The position numbers and the translations under genes are program-made. DNA of 64,000 bases from JALZKA01 sp963715405 (GTDB taxonomy: Bacteria > Actinomycetota > Thermoleophilia > Solirubrobacterales > 70-9). The stretch is from the NCBI GenBank assembly GCA_963715405.1, contig OY970239.1:1736001-1800000 (forward strand), given 5' to 3'. The number at the start of each line of letters is the position of its first letter. The stretch's first letter is position 1. The notes under the pieces are model-generated. The model made no database searches, was not told the DNA's origin, and saw nothing but the letters and a program-made list of their open reading frames with translations. Shown piece by piece: positions 45,359 through 54,400 of the stretch.

Positions 45359-45785
45359 CGCCGTAGAGCTCTGCCTTGACGAGGGTCATCGAGCGGATCG
45401 CCGAGTCGACGATCGGCTCGAGCCCGCCGCGGAGCCGCTCGAGCTCGGCTTCTCCCGCCTTCGTTATCGAATAGAAGCGGCGCGTGCGTTTGTCCGGGTG
45501 CTCCCATGCGCCCTCGATCAATCCCCGCTCCTCCAGCGAGCGAAGCAGTGGATAGACCGTGTTCGGGTTGATCGAAAGGACGCCCTCGGTCAGCTCCTCG
45601 ATGCCCTTCATGATGCGGTTCCCGTAGACGGGCTCGTCTCGCATGAGGTGAAGGACCAAAGCCGGCACGAGGTCGCGCCTGCGCACCTCCTGGCCGAGGA
45701 GATCGCGGGGCGCCTCCTCACCGCGCGGAGACCGGCGGCCGCGCGCAACCGCCTCGGAGACCGGTCGGGAGAGCTTCTCCGCCAC
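45345..45785 (-). CDS. PadR family transcriptional regulator
   Basis: 146 residues. The winged helix spans about residues 40-110: LVPALVLHLMRDEPVYGNRI, the recognition helix SINPNTVYPLLRSLEERGLI and wing RRFYSITKAGEAELERL, then a C-terminal dimer helix. The N-terminal 38 residues are a basic extension. PadR proteins repress efflux or detoxification genes and their own. Downstream is the SRPBCC gene; upstream the acyl-CoA dehydrogenase gene ends 19 bases before it. Confidence 0.87.
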   Translation of the reverse strand: MAEKLSRPVSEAVARGRRSPRGEEAPRDLLGQEVRRRDLVPALVLHLMRDEPVYGNRIMKGIEELTEGVLSINPNTVYPLLRSLEERGLIEGAWEHPDKRTRRFYSITKAGEAELERLRGGLEPIVDSAIRSMTLVKAELYGDAEG

Positions 45786-45803
45786 CCCCCGAGTCTAGGC
45801 CTG

Positions 45804-47027
45804 CTAGACGGCGGCTGGCGCCGTCTCTGACTCCTTGGCCGCTGCGTCGGTCTGGCGCGAGACCGCTTCGGGAATCGGCTCGTTCACGTTTCGGCCCATC
45901 AGGACCTCCTTCGCGATCACGAGGCGCTGGATCTGCGAGGTGCCTTCGTAGAGCTGCATGATCTTCGCGTCGCGCATGAGCTTCTCGACCGGGTACTCCT
46001 TGATGAAGCCGTAGCCTCCGTAGACCTGAACGGCGTCAATCGCGATCTCCATCGCCGAGTCCGCGGCGAAGCGCTTCGCGTGCGAGCAGGCGAGAGTGTT
46101 GCGGATGCCCTGGTCGAGCAGCGCGGCTGACTGCCAGGTGAGAAGGCGTCCCGCCTCGACCTTCGTCGCCATGTCGGCGATCATGAACGAGACGGCCTGG
46201 TGCATCGCGATCGGCACGCCGAACTGAACGCGCTCCTTCGAGTAGTCGCATGCGAACTCAAACGCCGCCCGGCCGATGCCGACCGCCATGGCGGCGACGC
46301 CGGGACGGGTCCGGTCGAGGGTCATCATCGCGAGCTTGAAGCCCTTGTTCTCCTCGCCGAGGAGGTGGTCGTCGGGGACCTCGGTCTCGTTGAACACGAC
46401 CGTCGCCGTGTTCGACGCCCGCTGGCCCATCTTGTCTTCCTTCTTGTCGATCGTGATCGTGTCGTCGCGCGGGACGACGAAGGCGGAGATGCCGCGGTGG
46501 CCGGCGTCCTTGTCGGTCTTGGCATAGACCGTGTACCAGTCGGCGTGGCTGCCGTTGGTGATGAAGCACTTCGAGCCGTTGAGGACCCACTTGTCACCGA
46601 CCTTCTTGGCGGTGGTCTTCATGCCCGACACATCCGAGCCCGCGTCGGGCTCGGTGAGGCAGAACGAGGCGAGCTTGGGCTCCTCGGTGAGCATTCCGAG
46701 GTACTCCTTCTTGATCTCCTCGGTGCCACCGAGCGCGACGGGCGTCATCGCGAGGCCGTTCGCGGCGAGGGAGGTGCCGATGCCAGAGCAGCCCCAGCCG
46801 AACTCCTCCTCGATCAGACAGCCTGAGAGAAAGTCGAGCCCTGGACCGCCGTACTCCTCCCCGACGTGGGTGTTCATCAAGCCGATCTCCCAGGCCTTCT
46901 CGATGACCTCCTGGGGCCAGGTCCCCTCCTTGTCGTACTCCCAGGCGACCGTACGGATCTCCTTCTCGGCGAAGTTGTGCGCCAGCTCGCGGAGGTCTTT
47001 CTGCTCGTCGGTAAGGGTGAAATCCAC
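45804..47027 (-). CDS. Acyl-CoA dehydrogenase
   Basis: 407 residues, FAD enzyme of the first beta-oxidation step. Signatures: FCLTEPDAGSDVSGM, KCFITNGSHADWYTVYAKT, the strand VFNETEVPDDHLLGEENKG, and the C-terminal AIDAVQVYGGYGFIKEYPVEKLMRDAKIMQLYEGTS broken into VYGGYGFIKEYPVEK and MQLYEGTSQIQRLVIAKE; the catalytic Glu in YEG is present. GTG start with AAGGAAGG 7-13 bases before. A TGACTGACGAGTCA-like operator lies just upstream. Length and active site are normal for a short- to medium-chain enzyme. Confidence 0.93.
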   Translation of the reverse strand: MDFTLTDEQKDLRELAHNFAEKEIRTVAWEYDKEGTWPQEVIEKAWEIGLMNTHVGEEYGGPGLDFLSGCLIEEEFGWGCSGIGTSLAANGLAMTPVALGGTEEIKKEYLGMLTEEPKLASFCLTEPDAGSDVSGMKTTAKKVGDKWVLNGSKCFITNGSHADWYTVYAKTDKDAGHRGISAFVVPRDDTITIDKKEDKMGQRASNTATVVFNETEVPDDHLLGEENKGFKLAMMTLDRTRPGVAAMAVGIGRAAFEFACDYSKERVQFGVPIAMHQAVSFMIADMATKVEAGRLLTWQSAALLDQGIRNTLACSHAKRFAADSAMEIAIDAVQVYGGYGFIKEYPVEKLMRDAKIMQLYEGTSQIQRLVIAKEVLMGRNVNEPIPEAVSRQTDAAAKESETAPAAV

Positions 47028-47041
47028 CGGATGATCCTTCC

Positions 47042-47064
47042 TTGATTGACTCGTCAGTCAGTTG
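47042..47064. promoter_or_regulatory. Candidate TetR-type operator upstream of the acyl-CoA dehydrogenase gene
   Basis: TTGATTGACTCGTCAGTCAGTTG is an imperfect palindrome around TGACTCGTCA, 15 bases from the GTG start. It has the size and TGAC/GTCA half-sites expected of TetR regulators of fatty-acid oxidation. No TetR gene is in the window. Confidence 0.4.
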
Positions 47065-47105
47065 CCGAAGTGCGGTAAGGATAGCCCCTCCCTACGCTTG
47101 ACGTC

Positions 47106-47573
47106 ATGCTTTCGATCGCGCTCTCGAACGGCGAGGCGATCCTCCTGATCGTCCTCATCGCGATTCCGATCGGAGCCATCAGCTTCATCGGCTCGGGCGA
47201 AGCTTTCAAGCAGATCGGTCGGGGTCAGTTCTCGATCGAGCAGGACTTTCCGCAGGGTCCGGCGGGCGGCCCTTCGGCCCCGGTCTCGCGGGAGGTCCGG
47301 GAGGCTGAGATCCGTCAGTTCCTCGAAGCCAAGTCCTATCGCCTCGCCTCTCGTGGCGAAAAGCCCCTAGATATCGACGCGGAGATGGATCGCATCCTCG
47401 CCGACGAGCGATCGAGCGGCGGCTCGCTCATGCGCGACGCGCAGCTCGTCTCGGAGGTTCGCGAGCTGGTGGAAGCGTCAAATGCCCGGCGCATCCGGAT
47501 GGGGCGCGAGCCGCTCGACGTCGAGGCGGAGGTAAAGCGCCAGCTCACAGAGCTCGAATCATTGGGGCAGTAG
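47106..47573 (+). CDS. Membrane-anchored protein with an internal duplication
   Basis: 155 residues. One N-terminal membrane segment (AILLIVLIAIPIGAISFIG), a linker, then two copies of a 27-residue motif: LEAKSYRLASRGEKPLDIDA and VEASNARRIRMGREPLDVEA, each ending in a helix (EMDRIL and EVKRQL). The motif looks like a small helical hairpin seen repeatedly in short actinobacterial membrane proteins; no function is known to me. It is divergent from the acyl-CoA dehydrogenase gene and ends before a double hairpin. Confidence 0.6.
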   Translation: MLSIALSNGEAILLIVLIAIPIGAISFIGSGEAFKQIGRGQFSIEQDFPQGPAGGPSAPVSREVREAEIRQFLEAKSYRLASRGEKPLDIDAEMDRILADERSSGGSLMRDAQLVSEVRELVEASNARRIRMGREPLDVEAEVKRQLTELESLGQ

Positions 47574-47597
47574 CAGGTGGGTCGTACTGCGTAAGCC

Positions 47598-47642
47598 GAG
47601 GGACAGGTTCGCAGAACCTGTCCCTCCGAGCCTTCGGCTCGG
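47598..47642. terminator. Two adjacent perfect hairpins
   Basis: GAGGGACAGGTTC/GAACCTGTCCCTC (13-bp arms, 3-base loop, 47598-47626) is followed by CCGAGCC/GGCTCGG (7-bp arms, 47626-47642). They lie 24 bases after the stop of the membrane protein gene and could terminate it. The first belongs to the set of intergenic palindromes noted elsewhere. Confidence 0.6.
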
Positions 47643-47670
47643 CCACGCCTGGCTGTAAGGTGCCGCTTTC

Positions 47671-48009
47671 ATGACCGGCGAGAACCTCGATCTGGACGAT
47701 CTGGCCGTCAGGCCGGGCACCTATTTCAACCCTCAGACCGAGGTCGTCGTGATCGTCGACGACTCCGCCTCGATCGACCAGGAGGTCTTCAACCTCGACG
47801 ACCTCGACTCGGACTGGGTCCACGTCTCCGACGACGTGCCGGTGGACGAGCAGGCGCTCGAACAAGCGATCGAGGCCTTTCAGACGAGCTACCACCCCGT
47901 CTCACGCGACGCTGTCGAGGCAACCAGCGCGGAACACGGCGACGACGAGATCCACCCGGACGAGGACATCGATGACCTCGAGCCGGACCCCGATCCTGAG
48001 GATGAATAG
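47671..48009 (+). CDS. Small acidic protein
   Basis: 112 residues, 35 of them Asp or Glu. A short beta-rich part (GTYFNPQTEVVVIVDDSASI, then WVHVSDDVPVDEQALEQ) precedes a fully acidic tail (DIDDLEPDPDPEDE). No family recognised. It ends one base before the stop of the gene on the other strand, so the two converge. Confidence 0.5.
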   Translation: MTGENLDLDDLAVRPGTYFNPQTEVVVIVDDSASIDQEVFNLDDLDSDWVHVSDDVPVDEQALEQAIEAFQTSYHPVSRDAVEATSAEHGDDEIHPDEDIDDLEPDPDPEDE

Positions 48010-48216
48010 CTACCGCGCGGCGTCGATCAGCCGCGCCGCGGCCAGGAAGAGCTCGCGCCCTGCTTCCGTCTCGGCGGAGTGCGTGGCGCCGCCCCCGCCT
48101 TCGGTGTAGACGCGGGCGAACGGCTTACGGGTCAAGCGCCGGCGGCGGACATAGGCGGCTGCCTCGTCGGCGTAGCCCGACATGCGATCCAGCACCAAGC
48201 GGTGGGGCTTTTGCAT
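48010..48216 (-). CDS. Small hypothetical protein
   Basis: 68 residues, basic in the centre (YVRRRRLTRKPFARVYTEGG) and ending in an amphipathic helix (ELFLAAARLIDAAR). The ATG overlaps the TGA of the Roadblock gene by one base, which makes it likely to be expressed with it. No family recognised. Confidence 0.5.
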   Translation of the reverse strand: MQKPHRLVLDRMSGYADEAAAYVRRRRLTRKPFARVYTEGGGGATHSAETEAGRELFLAAARLIDAAR

Positions 48217-48623
48217 CAGGCTGCCTCCTTTATAGGCGCCGCACCCTTTGAATCAAGCGTCTGGCGGAGCGCCGTTCGCATGTCCGCGAAGACGAGCGAG
48301 GCCAGGGTGAACCGCGACGCAACTGTGATCATCGCGAACTCGCCAGTGCGAACCGCGAAAACCTCACCTTCCTCCGTAGCCACGTGCGCATGGGTGGCCG
48401 GAGCGCCCGCCGCGCGGTCCGCGGCGTCGAGCAAACTCTGGCCCGCTTCCTCCCATCGAGACTCATCTCCCGACGCGGCCAGGACGCCGTCAGGGCCGAG
48501 AATCGCGCCACCGCGAATCTCACTCGTGCTCGCGAGCAGACTCTCGACGGCGGCGAGTGCGGATTCTTTGGAGGCGGTCGAAACTTCTCGGTTGGCGCTC
48601 TGAGCCGCGAAGGGGTCCGCCAT
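48216..48623 (-). CDS. Roadblock/LC7-like protein
   Basis: 135 residues. The segment ALAAVESLLASTSEIRGGAI LGPDG, with a helix then two strands, and the later GEVFAVRTGEFAMITVASRF TLASLV pattern match the Roadblock/LC7 fold, which in bacteria often works beside small GTPases (MglB-like). No GTPase gene is adjacent. It is coupled to the small gene downstream and divergent from a two-helix membrane peptide gene 20 bases away. Confidence 0.6.
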   Translation of the reverse strand: MADPFAAQSANREVSTASKESALAAVESLLASTSEIRGGAILGPDGVLAASGDESRWEEAGQSLLDAADRAAGAPATHAHVATEEGEVFAVRTGEFAMITVASRFTLASLVFADMRTALRQTLDSKGAAPIKEAA

Positions 48624-48643
48624 CGCCTGACAAAATAGCGAGC

Positions 48644-48784
48644 GTGAACGCGTCGAAGTTCTCGTGGCTCGCGACGGTCGCCATCTGCGCGGTCGCCGCG
48701 ATCGTCCTCGCCTTGAACGGATACACCGGCTATTCGCTGACGGTGGGCGCGGTGGGCCTCGCGGCCGCCGTCAATTTGAGGTAG
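48644..48784 (+). CDS. Two-helix membrane miniprotein
   Basis: 46 residues from GTG 48644: two hydrophobic stretches (WLATVAICAVAAIVLAL and YSLTVGAVGLAAAV) joined by NGYTG. A longer reading to 48557 would cross the start of the divergent Roadblock gene and is less likely. Its end overlaps the stop of the cation efflux gene by 14 bases. Real expression is uncertain but the composition is clearly membrane-like. Confidence 0.45.
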   Translation: MNASKFSWLATVAICAVAAIVLALNGYTGYSLTVGAVGLAAAVNLR

Positions 48785-49703
48785 GGGCGTCTCCGCCGGA
48801 TGTCGAGTGGCGCAGCGGGCTGTCTCCGAGCTCGCGATGCGAACTCTCGGGCTCAACATGGATGAGGACGTCTGAGCGCGGAAGATCCGCGCGGATCGCG
48901 TCGCGCAATTCGTGCGCCGCCTCGTGTGCCCGCTCGAGGCTGGTCCCCTTCCGGAACTGGACGTGAAGGTCGATCCACCGCCGGGCGCCCGCCCTCCTCG
49001 CGCGGAGCTTGTGGTAGCCGAGCATCTCGGGCGGCATGAACGCGGCGATCGCCGCTTCAATTCGATCGAGCTCCTCGGGAGGCGGCGCCTCGTCCATGAG
49101 GACGCTTCCCGAGCGGCGCATGATCCTCACCCCGGAGACCACGATCGCCACCGCGACCGCCAGCGCCGCGATCGCGTCAAAGGCGGGTTCATCCGTGATC
49201 TCGACCAGAGCCAGGCCGGCGAGGACCCCGAGGGAGGTGAGGGCGTCTGCGCGAAGGTGGGCGGCATCGCCTTCAAGAGCCGGCGAGCCGAGGCTTTCCG
49301 CCCGGCGCGAAAGCAGACCCGAGACTCCGAAGTTCACCACGGCCGAGAACGCGATCACCGCGATCCCGATGCCGAGCGAATCGACCTCGGCGCCTGTGGC
49401 GAGCCGCCGCGTCGCCTCGAAGATGATGATCCCGGCGCCGACCAGGATCAGCATGCCCTCGATCGTGGCCGCCAGGTTCTCGGCCTTCTCGTGGCCGTAG
49501 GGGTGGTCCTCATCCGGGGGCACGTCGGCTCGCCTCACCGAGATGAGTGCAACGAACGACGCCATCAAGTCGATGGACGAATGGATCGCCTCGGTCAGGA
49601 TCGCGATCGAGCCGGTGATGGCGGCGGCGGCCAGCTTGAGGCCGATGAGGAGGGCGTTGGAGAACACTGACAGGAGCGCCGCGCTCGACTTCGTCTGGAT
49701 CAT
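48771..49703 (-). CDS. Cation diffusion facilitator metal exporter
   Basis: 310 residues, CDF family (Zn/Fe/Cd proton antiporter). Six membrane helices in the first 210 residues; metal motifs ILTEAIHSSIDLMASF (HxxxD in helix 2) and HPYGHEKAENL after helix 3, and DALTSLGVLAG in helix 5 (D near residue 155). The cytoplasmic dimerisation domain starts near 215 (IEAAIAAFMPPEMLGYHKLRA). Overlaps rdgB by four bases. Confidence 0.93.
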   Translation of the reverse strand: MIQTKSSAALLSVFSNALLIGLKLAAAAITGSIAILTEAIHSSIDLMASFVALISVRRADVPPDEDHPYGHEKAENLAATIEGMLILVGAGIIIFEATRRLATGAEVDSLGIGIAVIAFSAVVNFGVSGLLSRRAESLGSPALEGDAAHLRADALTSLGVLAGLALVEITDEPAFDAIAALAVAVAIVVSGVRIMRRSGSVLMDEAPPPEELDRIEAAIAAFMPPEMLGYHKLRARRAGARRWIDLHVQFRKGTSLERAHEAAHELRDAIRADLPRSDVLIHVEPESSHRELGDSPLRHSTSGGDAPTSN

Positions 49704-50293
49704 GCTGCGCTCCCGAGCCTGAGCTTGCTCGCCAGCGCTCGCGCCGCCCGCCCGCGATGACTGATCGCGTGCTTCTCGGCGTCGGAGAGCTCGGCCATCG
49801 TCCGCTCATCGCCGGGGCCCGTGTCGTCGGGCACGAACGCGGGGTCGTAGCCGAAACCCCGGCTGCCGCGGGGCTCCAGCGTCAATGTTCCTTCGCAGCG
49901 CGCCTCAACCACCGTTTCGGCGCCGTCGGCATCCACGTGGGCGAGCACGCAGACGTAGGCGACAGCGCGATCGTCGCGGCCGCGAAGCTCCGAGATCAGG
50001 AGGTCGAGGTTCTCCTGGTCGGTGGCGTGCTCGCCCGCGTAGCGAGCGGACCGAACCCCCGGCCTGCCGCCAAGCGCCCGCGCGGCGATTCCGGAATCGT
50101 CGCCAAGCGCGGGTTGCCCGCAAGCATGGTGCGCTGCGCGCGCCTTGATCAGCGCGTTGTCCTCGAACGTCTCACCGTCTTCAGGCGGCAGCTCGACTCC
50201 AGCCGGCAACGGAACGAGCTCGGCGACGTCGAGGATCTGCTCCAGCTCGCGCAGCTTGTGGACGTTCCGGGTGGCCGCGATCAGGCGCATCAC
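49700..50293 (-). CDS. rdgB: XTP/dITP diphosphatase
   Basis: 197 residues. Removes ITP, dITP and XTP from nucleotide pools. Seen: the substrate loop RLIAATRNVHKLRELEQIL, GETFEDNALIKARAA, DDSGIAARALGGRPGVRSAR with the catalytic Asp, and GFGYDPAFVPDD. ATG 50293 overlaps the rph stop. rph-rdgB is a common actinobacterial pair. Confidence 0.96.
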   Translation of the reverse strand: MMRLIAATRNVHKLRELEQILDVAELVPLPAGVELPPEDGETFEDNALIKARAAHHACGQPALGDDSGIAARALGGRPGVRSARYAGEHATDQENLDLLISELRGRDDRAVAYVCVLAHVDADGAETVVEARCEGTLTLEPRGSRGFGYDPAFVPDDTGPGDERTMAELSDAEKHAISHRGRAARALASKLRLGSAA

Positions 50294-51030
50294 GCCTCAG
50301 ATGATCCATCTCCTGCGCAGGCGGCCGTCTGGGCCTCGCGAAGCGTTGCCATCGCCGGCTCGGCCAGAACGAGCAGCTCGTCAAGGCGTGCCTTGGTCAC
50401 CGGCGTCTGCTCGGCCGTGGCCTGGACCTCTACGAGGCCGTCGATCCCCGCCATGACGATGTTCGCGTCGACCTCGGCGCGGGAGTCCTCGGAGTAGTCG
50501 AGATCGCAGAGCGCCTCTGAGTCCACGATCCCGCAGCTGATGGCCGCTAGCTGATCGGTGATCGGGTCCCCCTCGAGCTCGCCGGACTCACGCAGGGAGT
50601 CAAGCGCGAGCCGGAGAGCGACCCATCCCCCCGTAATCGAAGCGCAGCGGGTGCCGCCGTCGGCCTGAAGCACGTCACAGTCCACATACACGCTCCGCTC
50701 GCCGAGCACATCCAGGTCGACGACGGCCCGAAGCGAGCGGCCGATCAGCCGCTGGATCTCCACGCCGCGGCCGTCCTGGCGGCCCTTGCGCGAGTCGCGC
50801 TCCTTGCGCTCGCCGGTGGAGGCGGGGAGCATCGAGTACTCGGCGGTCACCCAGCCACGGCCGCGGCCCTCCATCCAGCGCGGGACCTTCGCCGTGACCG
50901 AGGCGGTGCAGATCACCCGGGTTTCGCCCTGCGAATAGAGGCAGGAGCCCGTCGCGGTTCGGACGAAGCCCGGCTCGATCTCGATGGGACGCGGCTCGTG
51001 CGAGGCTCGGTCGTAGCTGCGGATGGCCAT
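50290..51030 (-). CDS. rph: Ribonuclease PH
   Basis: 246 residues. Phosphorolytic trimming of the tRNA 3' end. Family marks: GSCLYSQGETRVICTASVTAKVP, GWVTAEYSMLPASTGERKERD, RLIGRSLRAVVDLDVLGER, DVLQADGGTRCASITGG and EVQATAEQTP. Complete and normal in length. The start lies 42 bases from the end of the pilin gene. Confidence 0.97.
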   Translation of the reverse strand: MAIRSYDRASHEPRPIEIEPGFVRTATGSCLYSQGETRVICTASVTAKVPRWMEGRGRGWVTAEYSMLPASTGERKERDSRKGRQDGRGVEIQRLIGRSLRAVVDLDVLGERSVYVDCDVLQADGGTRCASITGGWVALRLALDSLRESGELEGDPITDQLAAISCGIVDSEALCDLDYSEDSRAEVDANIVMAGIDGLVEVQATAEQTPVTKARLDELLVLAEPAMATLREAQTAACAGDGSSEA

Positions 51031-51071
51031 GGCGCCAGTCTAGAACTGGCGCCATGGCCCCGGTCCTGGTC

Positions 51072-51299
51072 TCAGTCGTTGAACGTGATCGCCTGGACCG
51101 CGCTCTTGATCTTCGAGACGATGACCTCGGCGATGTCGAGTCCCGACTCGCCCGAGAATCCCTTCATCGCGGCGACCATGCCGACCATGAGGAGTGAGAC
51201 GAGGAGGATCAGGCCGACGTACTCGACGGTGCCCTGACCGCGGGTCGAGACGAGGCGGGCACGCGCAAGCCGGGCGGCGTGAGTGGCGAGTTCGAGCAT
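51072..51299 (-). CDS. Flp/Fap-type pilin
   Basis: 75 residues. The motif STRGQGTVEYVGLILLVSLL is the Flp pilin processing site (G followed by a residue, TVE at +5) and hydrophobic helix, cut by a TadV-like prepilin peptidase; the rest (EVIVSKIKSAVQAITF) is amphipathic. Flp pilins build Tad pili. No tad assembly gene is in the window, so either it is a lone pilin or the machinery is elsewhere. A perfect hairpin TTCCGT/ACGGAA (51308-51325) precedes its ribosome binding site. Confidence 0.75.
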   Translation of the reverse strand: MLELATHAARLARARLVSTRGQGTVEYVGLILLVSLLMVGMVAAMKGFSGESGLDIAEVIVSKIKSAVQAITFND

Positions 51300-51431
51300 G
51301 GGTTCCTTTCCGTTGAATTACGGAACGGATGCTCCAGCGCCGGGTCTCACCGAACAAGACCCAGGCGTGCCAAGACACGAAAATGAGGGAAACGACACTG
51401 TCGCGCGCGCCATTTCGTAGAGTCCTCGCCG

Positions 51432-54400
51432 ATGGCAAGACGCCGATTCAGCTTCCGTCGACGCAAGGACGCCGACACCGCGGACGCTGGCACGGAGCCT
51501 CAGAGCTCCGGGGCCGACGGCGCGGCCGACCCGTCGGCGCCCGCTTCTGAGCCTCCCCCGGGAGGAGGCACTGCCGACGAGCCTTCCGGCGAGCCGCAGA
51601 CGACCGTACAGCCAACGGTGAAGCCCGAGGGGACGCCTGCAGAGCAGTCAGGTGAATCGCCCGAGGCCACCGATGAGGCCACGACGGGGCTCTTCGACCA
51701 TGCGGCCGACACCGACGATTTCGCACCCGCCTCCCCCGCGCCGCTGCCCACGCCCACGCCCGAGGCGAAGGAAGAGGACTTCATCCCGGAAGGCACATCC
51801 GCTCAGGCTTCCGGCGCCCCGGCCGCAGACGACAGCCCGCCGACTCAGGAGTGGCAGGTGGACACGGGCGCCAAGCCGGAGCCGCCCTCGGAAGAGCGCC
51901 CCTCGACGCCCCGCAGCTTCCTGCCAGCCCAAGCCGCCGAGCCAAAGCCGGAGCCCGCCCCGGAGCAGCCCCCCGAGAGCTTCCTGCCGCCCGGCGTCGA
52001 GCCGGTGCCCGCCGCCCCCCCCGCCTCGCCGCCACCGGAACCCAAGCCCGAGTCAGACGTCGAGCGGCGGATTCGCGAGGCCGAGGCCGCAGCCGCACAG
52101 GCGGCCGAAGAACGCGCGATCGATGAGATCGTCGCCCTCGAGGAGGATCTCGAGCGTGCCAAGCGCGAAGGTGCGACGCAACTCGAGGCAGCGCAAGCAA
52201 GGATCGCCGAGGCGGAGGCGCGCGCCGAGGCGCGCACCAGGGAGGCTCAGGAGAGGGCGCTGAAGGAAATCGCCGACGCGGAGGCACGCTCGAAGGCCCA
52301 GCTCGAAGCCGTTGCGGGTGAGGCCGGCGCGGCGAAGGCTCTCGAAGAGCGGGCGCGAGCCGGCGCGGCGCGGTGGTTGCGCGACCAGGTGAAGCAGATT
52401 GAAAGCGGCACGGAAGAGCGCATGTCGGCCGAGGTCAAGAAGGCTCGGGCCGAAGGCGAGGAAGAGGCACGTGAAAAGGCTGCCGCAGAGGTGGACTCCG
52501 AAAGCGAGAAACGCTGGGCGGCCGAGGTCGAGCGGGTGCGCAAGGAGAACGAAGAGCGAGTGGAGGCCGCCGAGAAGCGAGCGGCCGAGGCCGAGGAGCG
52601 CGCTCAAACGGCCGCCGCCGAAGCGGAGGAGCGCGCACAAGCTGCTGTGAATGACTCCGAGGAGCGAGCCGCCAGGGCCGCGGCAGAAGCCGAGGAGAAA
52701 GTGGCGCAGGCCGAAAGCGACTCGGAGAAGCCGCCCGCTGAGCTCCAAGCCGCCCTGGAGGCCAAGGAGTTGACGGCCGCCGAGCTCGAGTCCGCGATCC
52801 GTTCGCGCGACTCGGCAGCGGCCGAGCTCAAGAACGCAAACGCTGAACGCGACGCAGCGAAGGCCGAGCTTGAGTCCGCCGTTCGCGCGAAGGAGGAGGC
52901 GGAGGCACGAGCCCAGAGGGCCGAGGAGGAAGCCGCGGCCCGCGCCAAAGCAGCCGAAGAGGCGGAGGCGCGCGCAACAAGCGCGCCCGCCGCAGATCCC
53001 AACCGAGTGGACACAGCGGTGCAGGAGGCGCTTACCCAAGCCCAGGAGGCGGAGGCGCGTGCGACCCAGGCGCAGATGGCACGAACCGAGGCCGAGCGGC
53101 GAATCCGCGAGGAAGCCGAGCAACGGATCGAGACGGAGACGGCGGATATCCGCTCAGAGCTGGAGAACCTCAAGGCGAGCCTGGATGACCGCGTCCAAGA
53201 AGAGGCGGGAAAGATCCGCTCCGAAGCCGAGGCCAAAGCCGACGAGCTTGTGGCTGAGCGTGCCGAGGCCGCCTCCGCGGAGGCACGCCAAGAGATCGAA
53301 GCGATGGCTCTTCAGTCGGCGGAAACAACCCTCAAGCAAGTCGAAGAGCGAGTCCGCGGAGAAGCCGAAGAGCGAGCCGCCGCCGACCTCGACCGGTTCC
53401 GGAAGGAAGCCGAGGACCGCGCGCGCGAAGAGGTTGATGCAGCGCGGGCGGCCGCCAAGGAGCGCTACGAAGCGGAGCTTCGAAAGCGCGACGAGGAGCT
53501 TGAAGCGGAGCGTGAAGAAAAGACCCGGATCCTCGAGAGCTCGGACCGTCGTCTCGGCGAAATCGAGCAACGTGCGCTCGCGGCGGCCGAGCGCGTCGCC
53601 GCCGCCGAGGCGGAGCTGGCCCGCGAGGCCGAGCGCCTGCGCGCGAGCGCCGAGGAGCGCATCGCCGACGAGACGGCTCGTGCCGAGCGAGAAGCGACCG
53701 ACGCAGCCAACGCACGCCTCGCCGAGCGCGAAGAGGAGCTGCGCAAGGCCGTCGAGGAAACCGAGCGCGAGAAGTCAGCGGCCGCCGAACGGGTGCGGGA
53801 AGCGGAGAAGAGGGCTGCCGACGAGATCGAGCAGATCCGCACCGACGCCGACGCCCGGGTCACGAACACCGCGGCCGAGGCGCGCGCCTCGACCGAAGAG
53901 CGCGTCCGGGCCGAGGAGCAAGAAAAGCATGCTGCCGAGATCGAGCGGGTGCGCGCCGAGGCGGCCGAGTCGGCCCGCTCGGAGGTAAACGAGGTAAAGG
54001 CCGAGCGCGCAAAGGCTCTCGCCGAGTCCGAGCGCAGCCTGCAAGCGGCCGACGAGCGGGCGAGAGAGGCCGAGGAAGCGGCGGCGAAGGCGCAGGTCGA
54101 TGCGCGTGCCGAAGCGTCGGAGTGGCTCGAGAGCCAGACCGATCAGATCCGGGAGGAAGCCGAGAGAACAGCCCAGGAGCGCGTGCGGACCGCGGTCGCC
54201 GAGGCCGAGGCGAAGGCTCGAGCCGAGCACGAAGAACGCCTGACCGCGGAGCTCGAGCAGGTGCGCTCGGAGTTCCACGAGAAACTGCAGCGCGAGCTCG
54301 CCGCCGAGAACACCGCGGCCGAGGCCGCGACACGCGACCGGGTTCGCGAGCGCGAGGAAGAGCTCTACCTCGAGCGCGCTCCGCTCGAGGAAGAGCTGGC

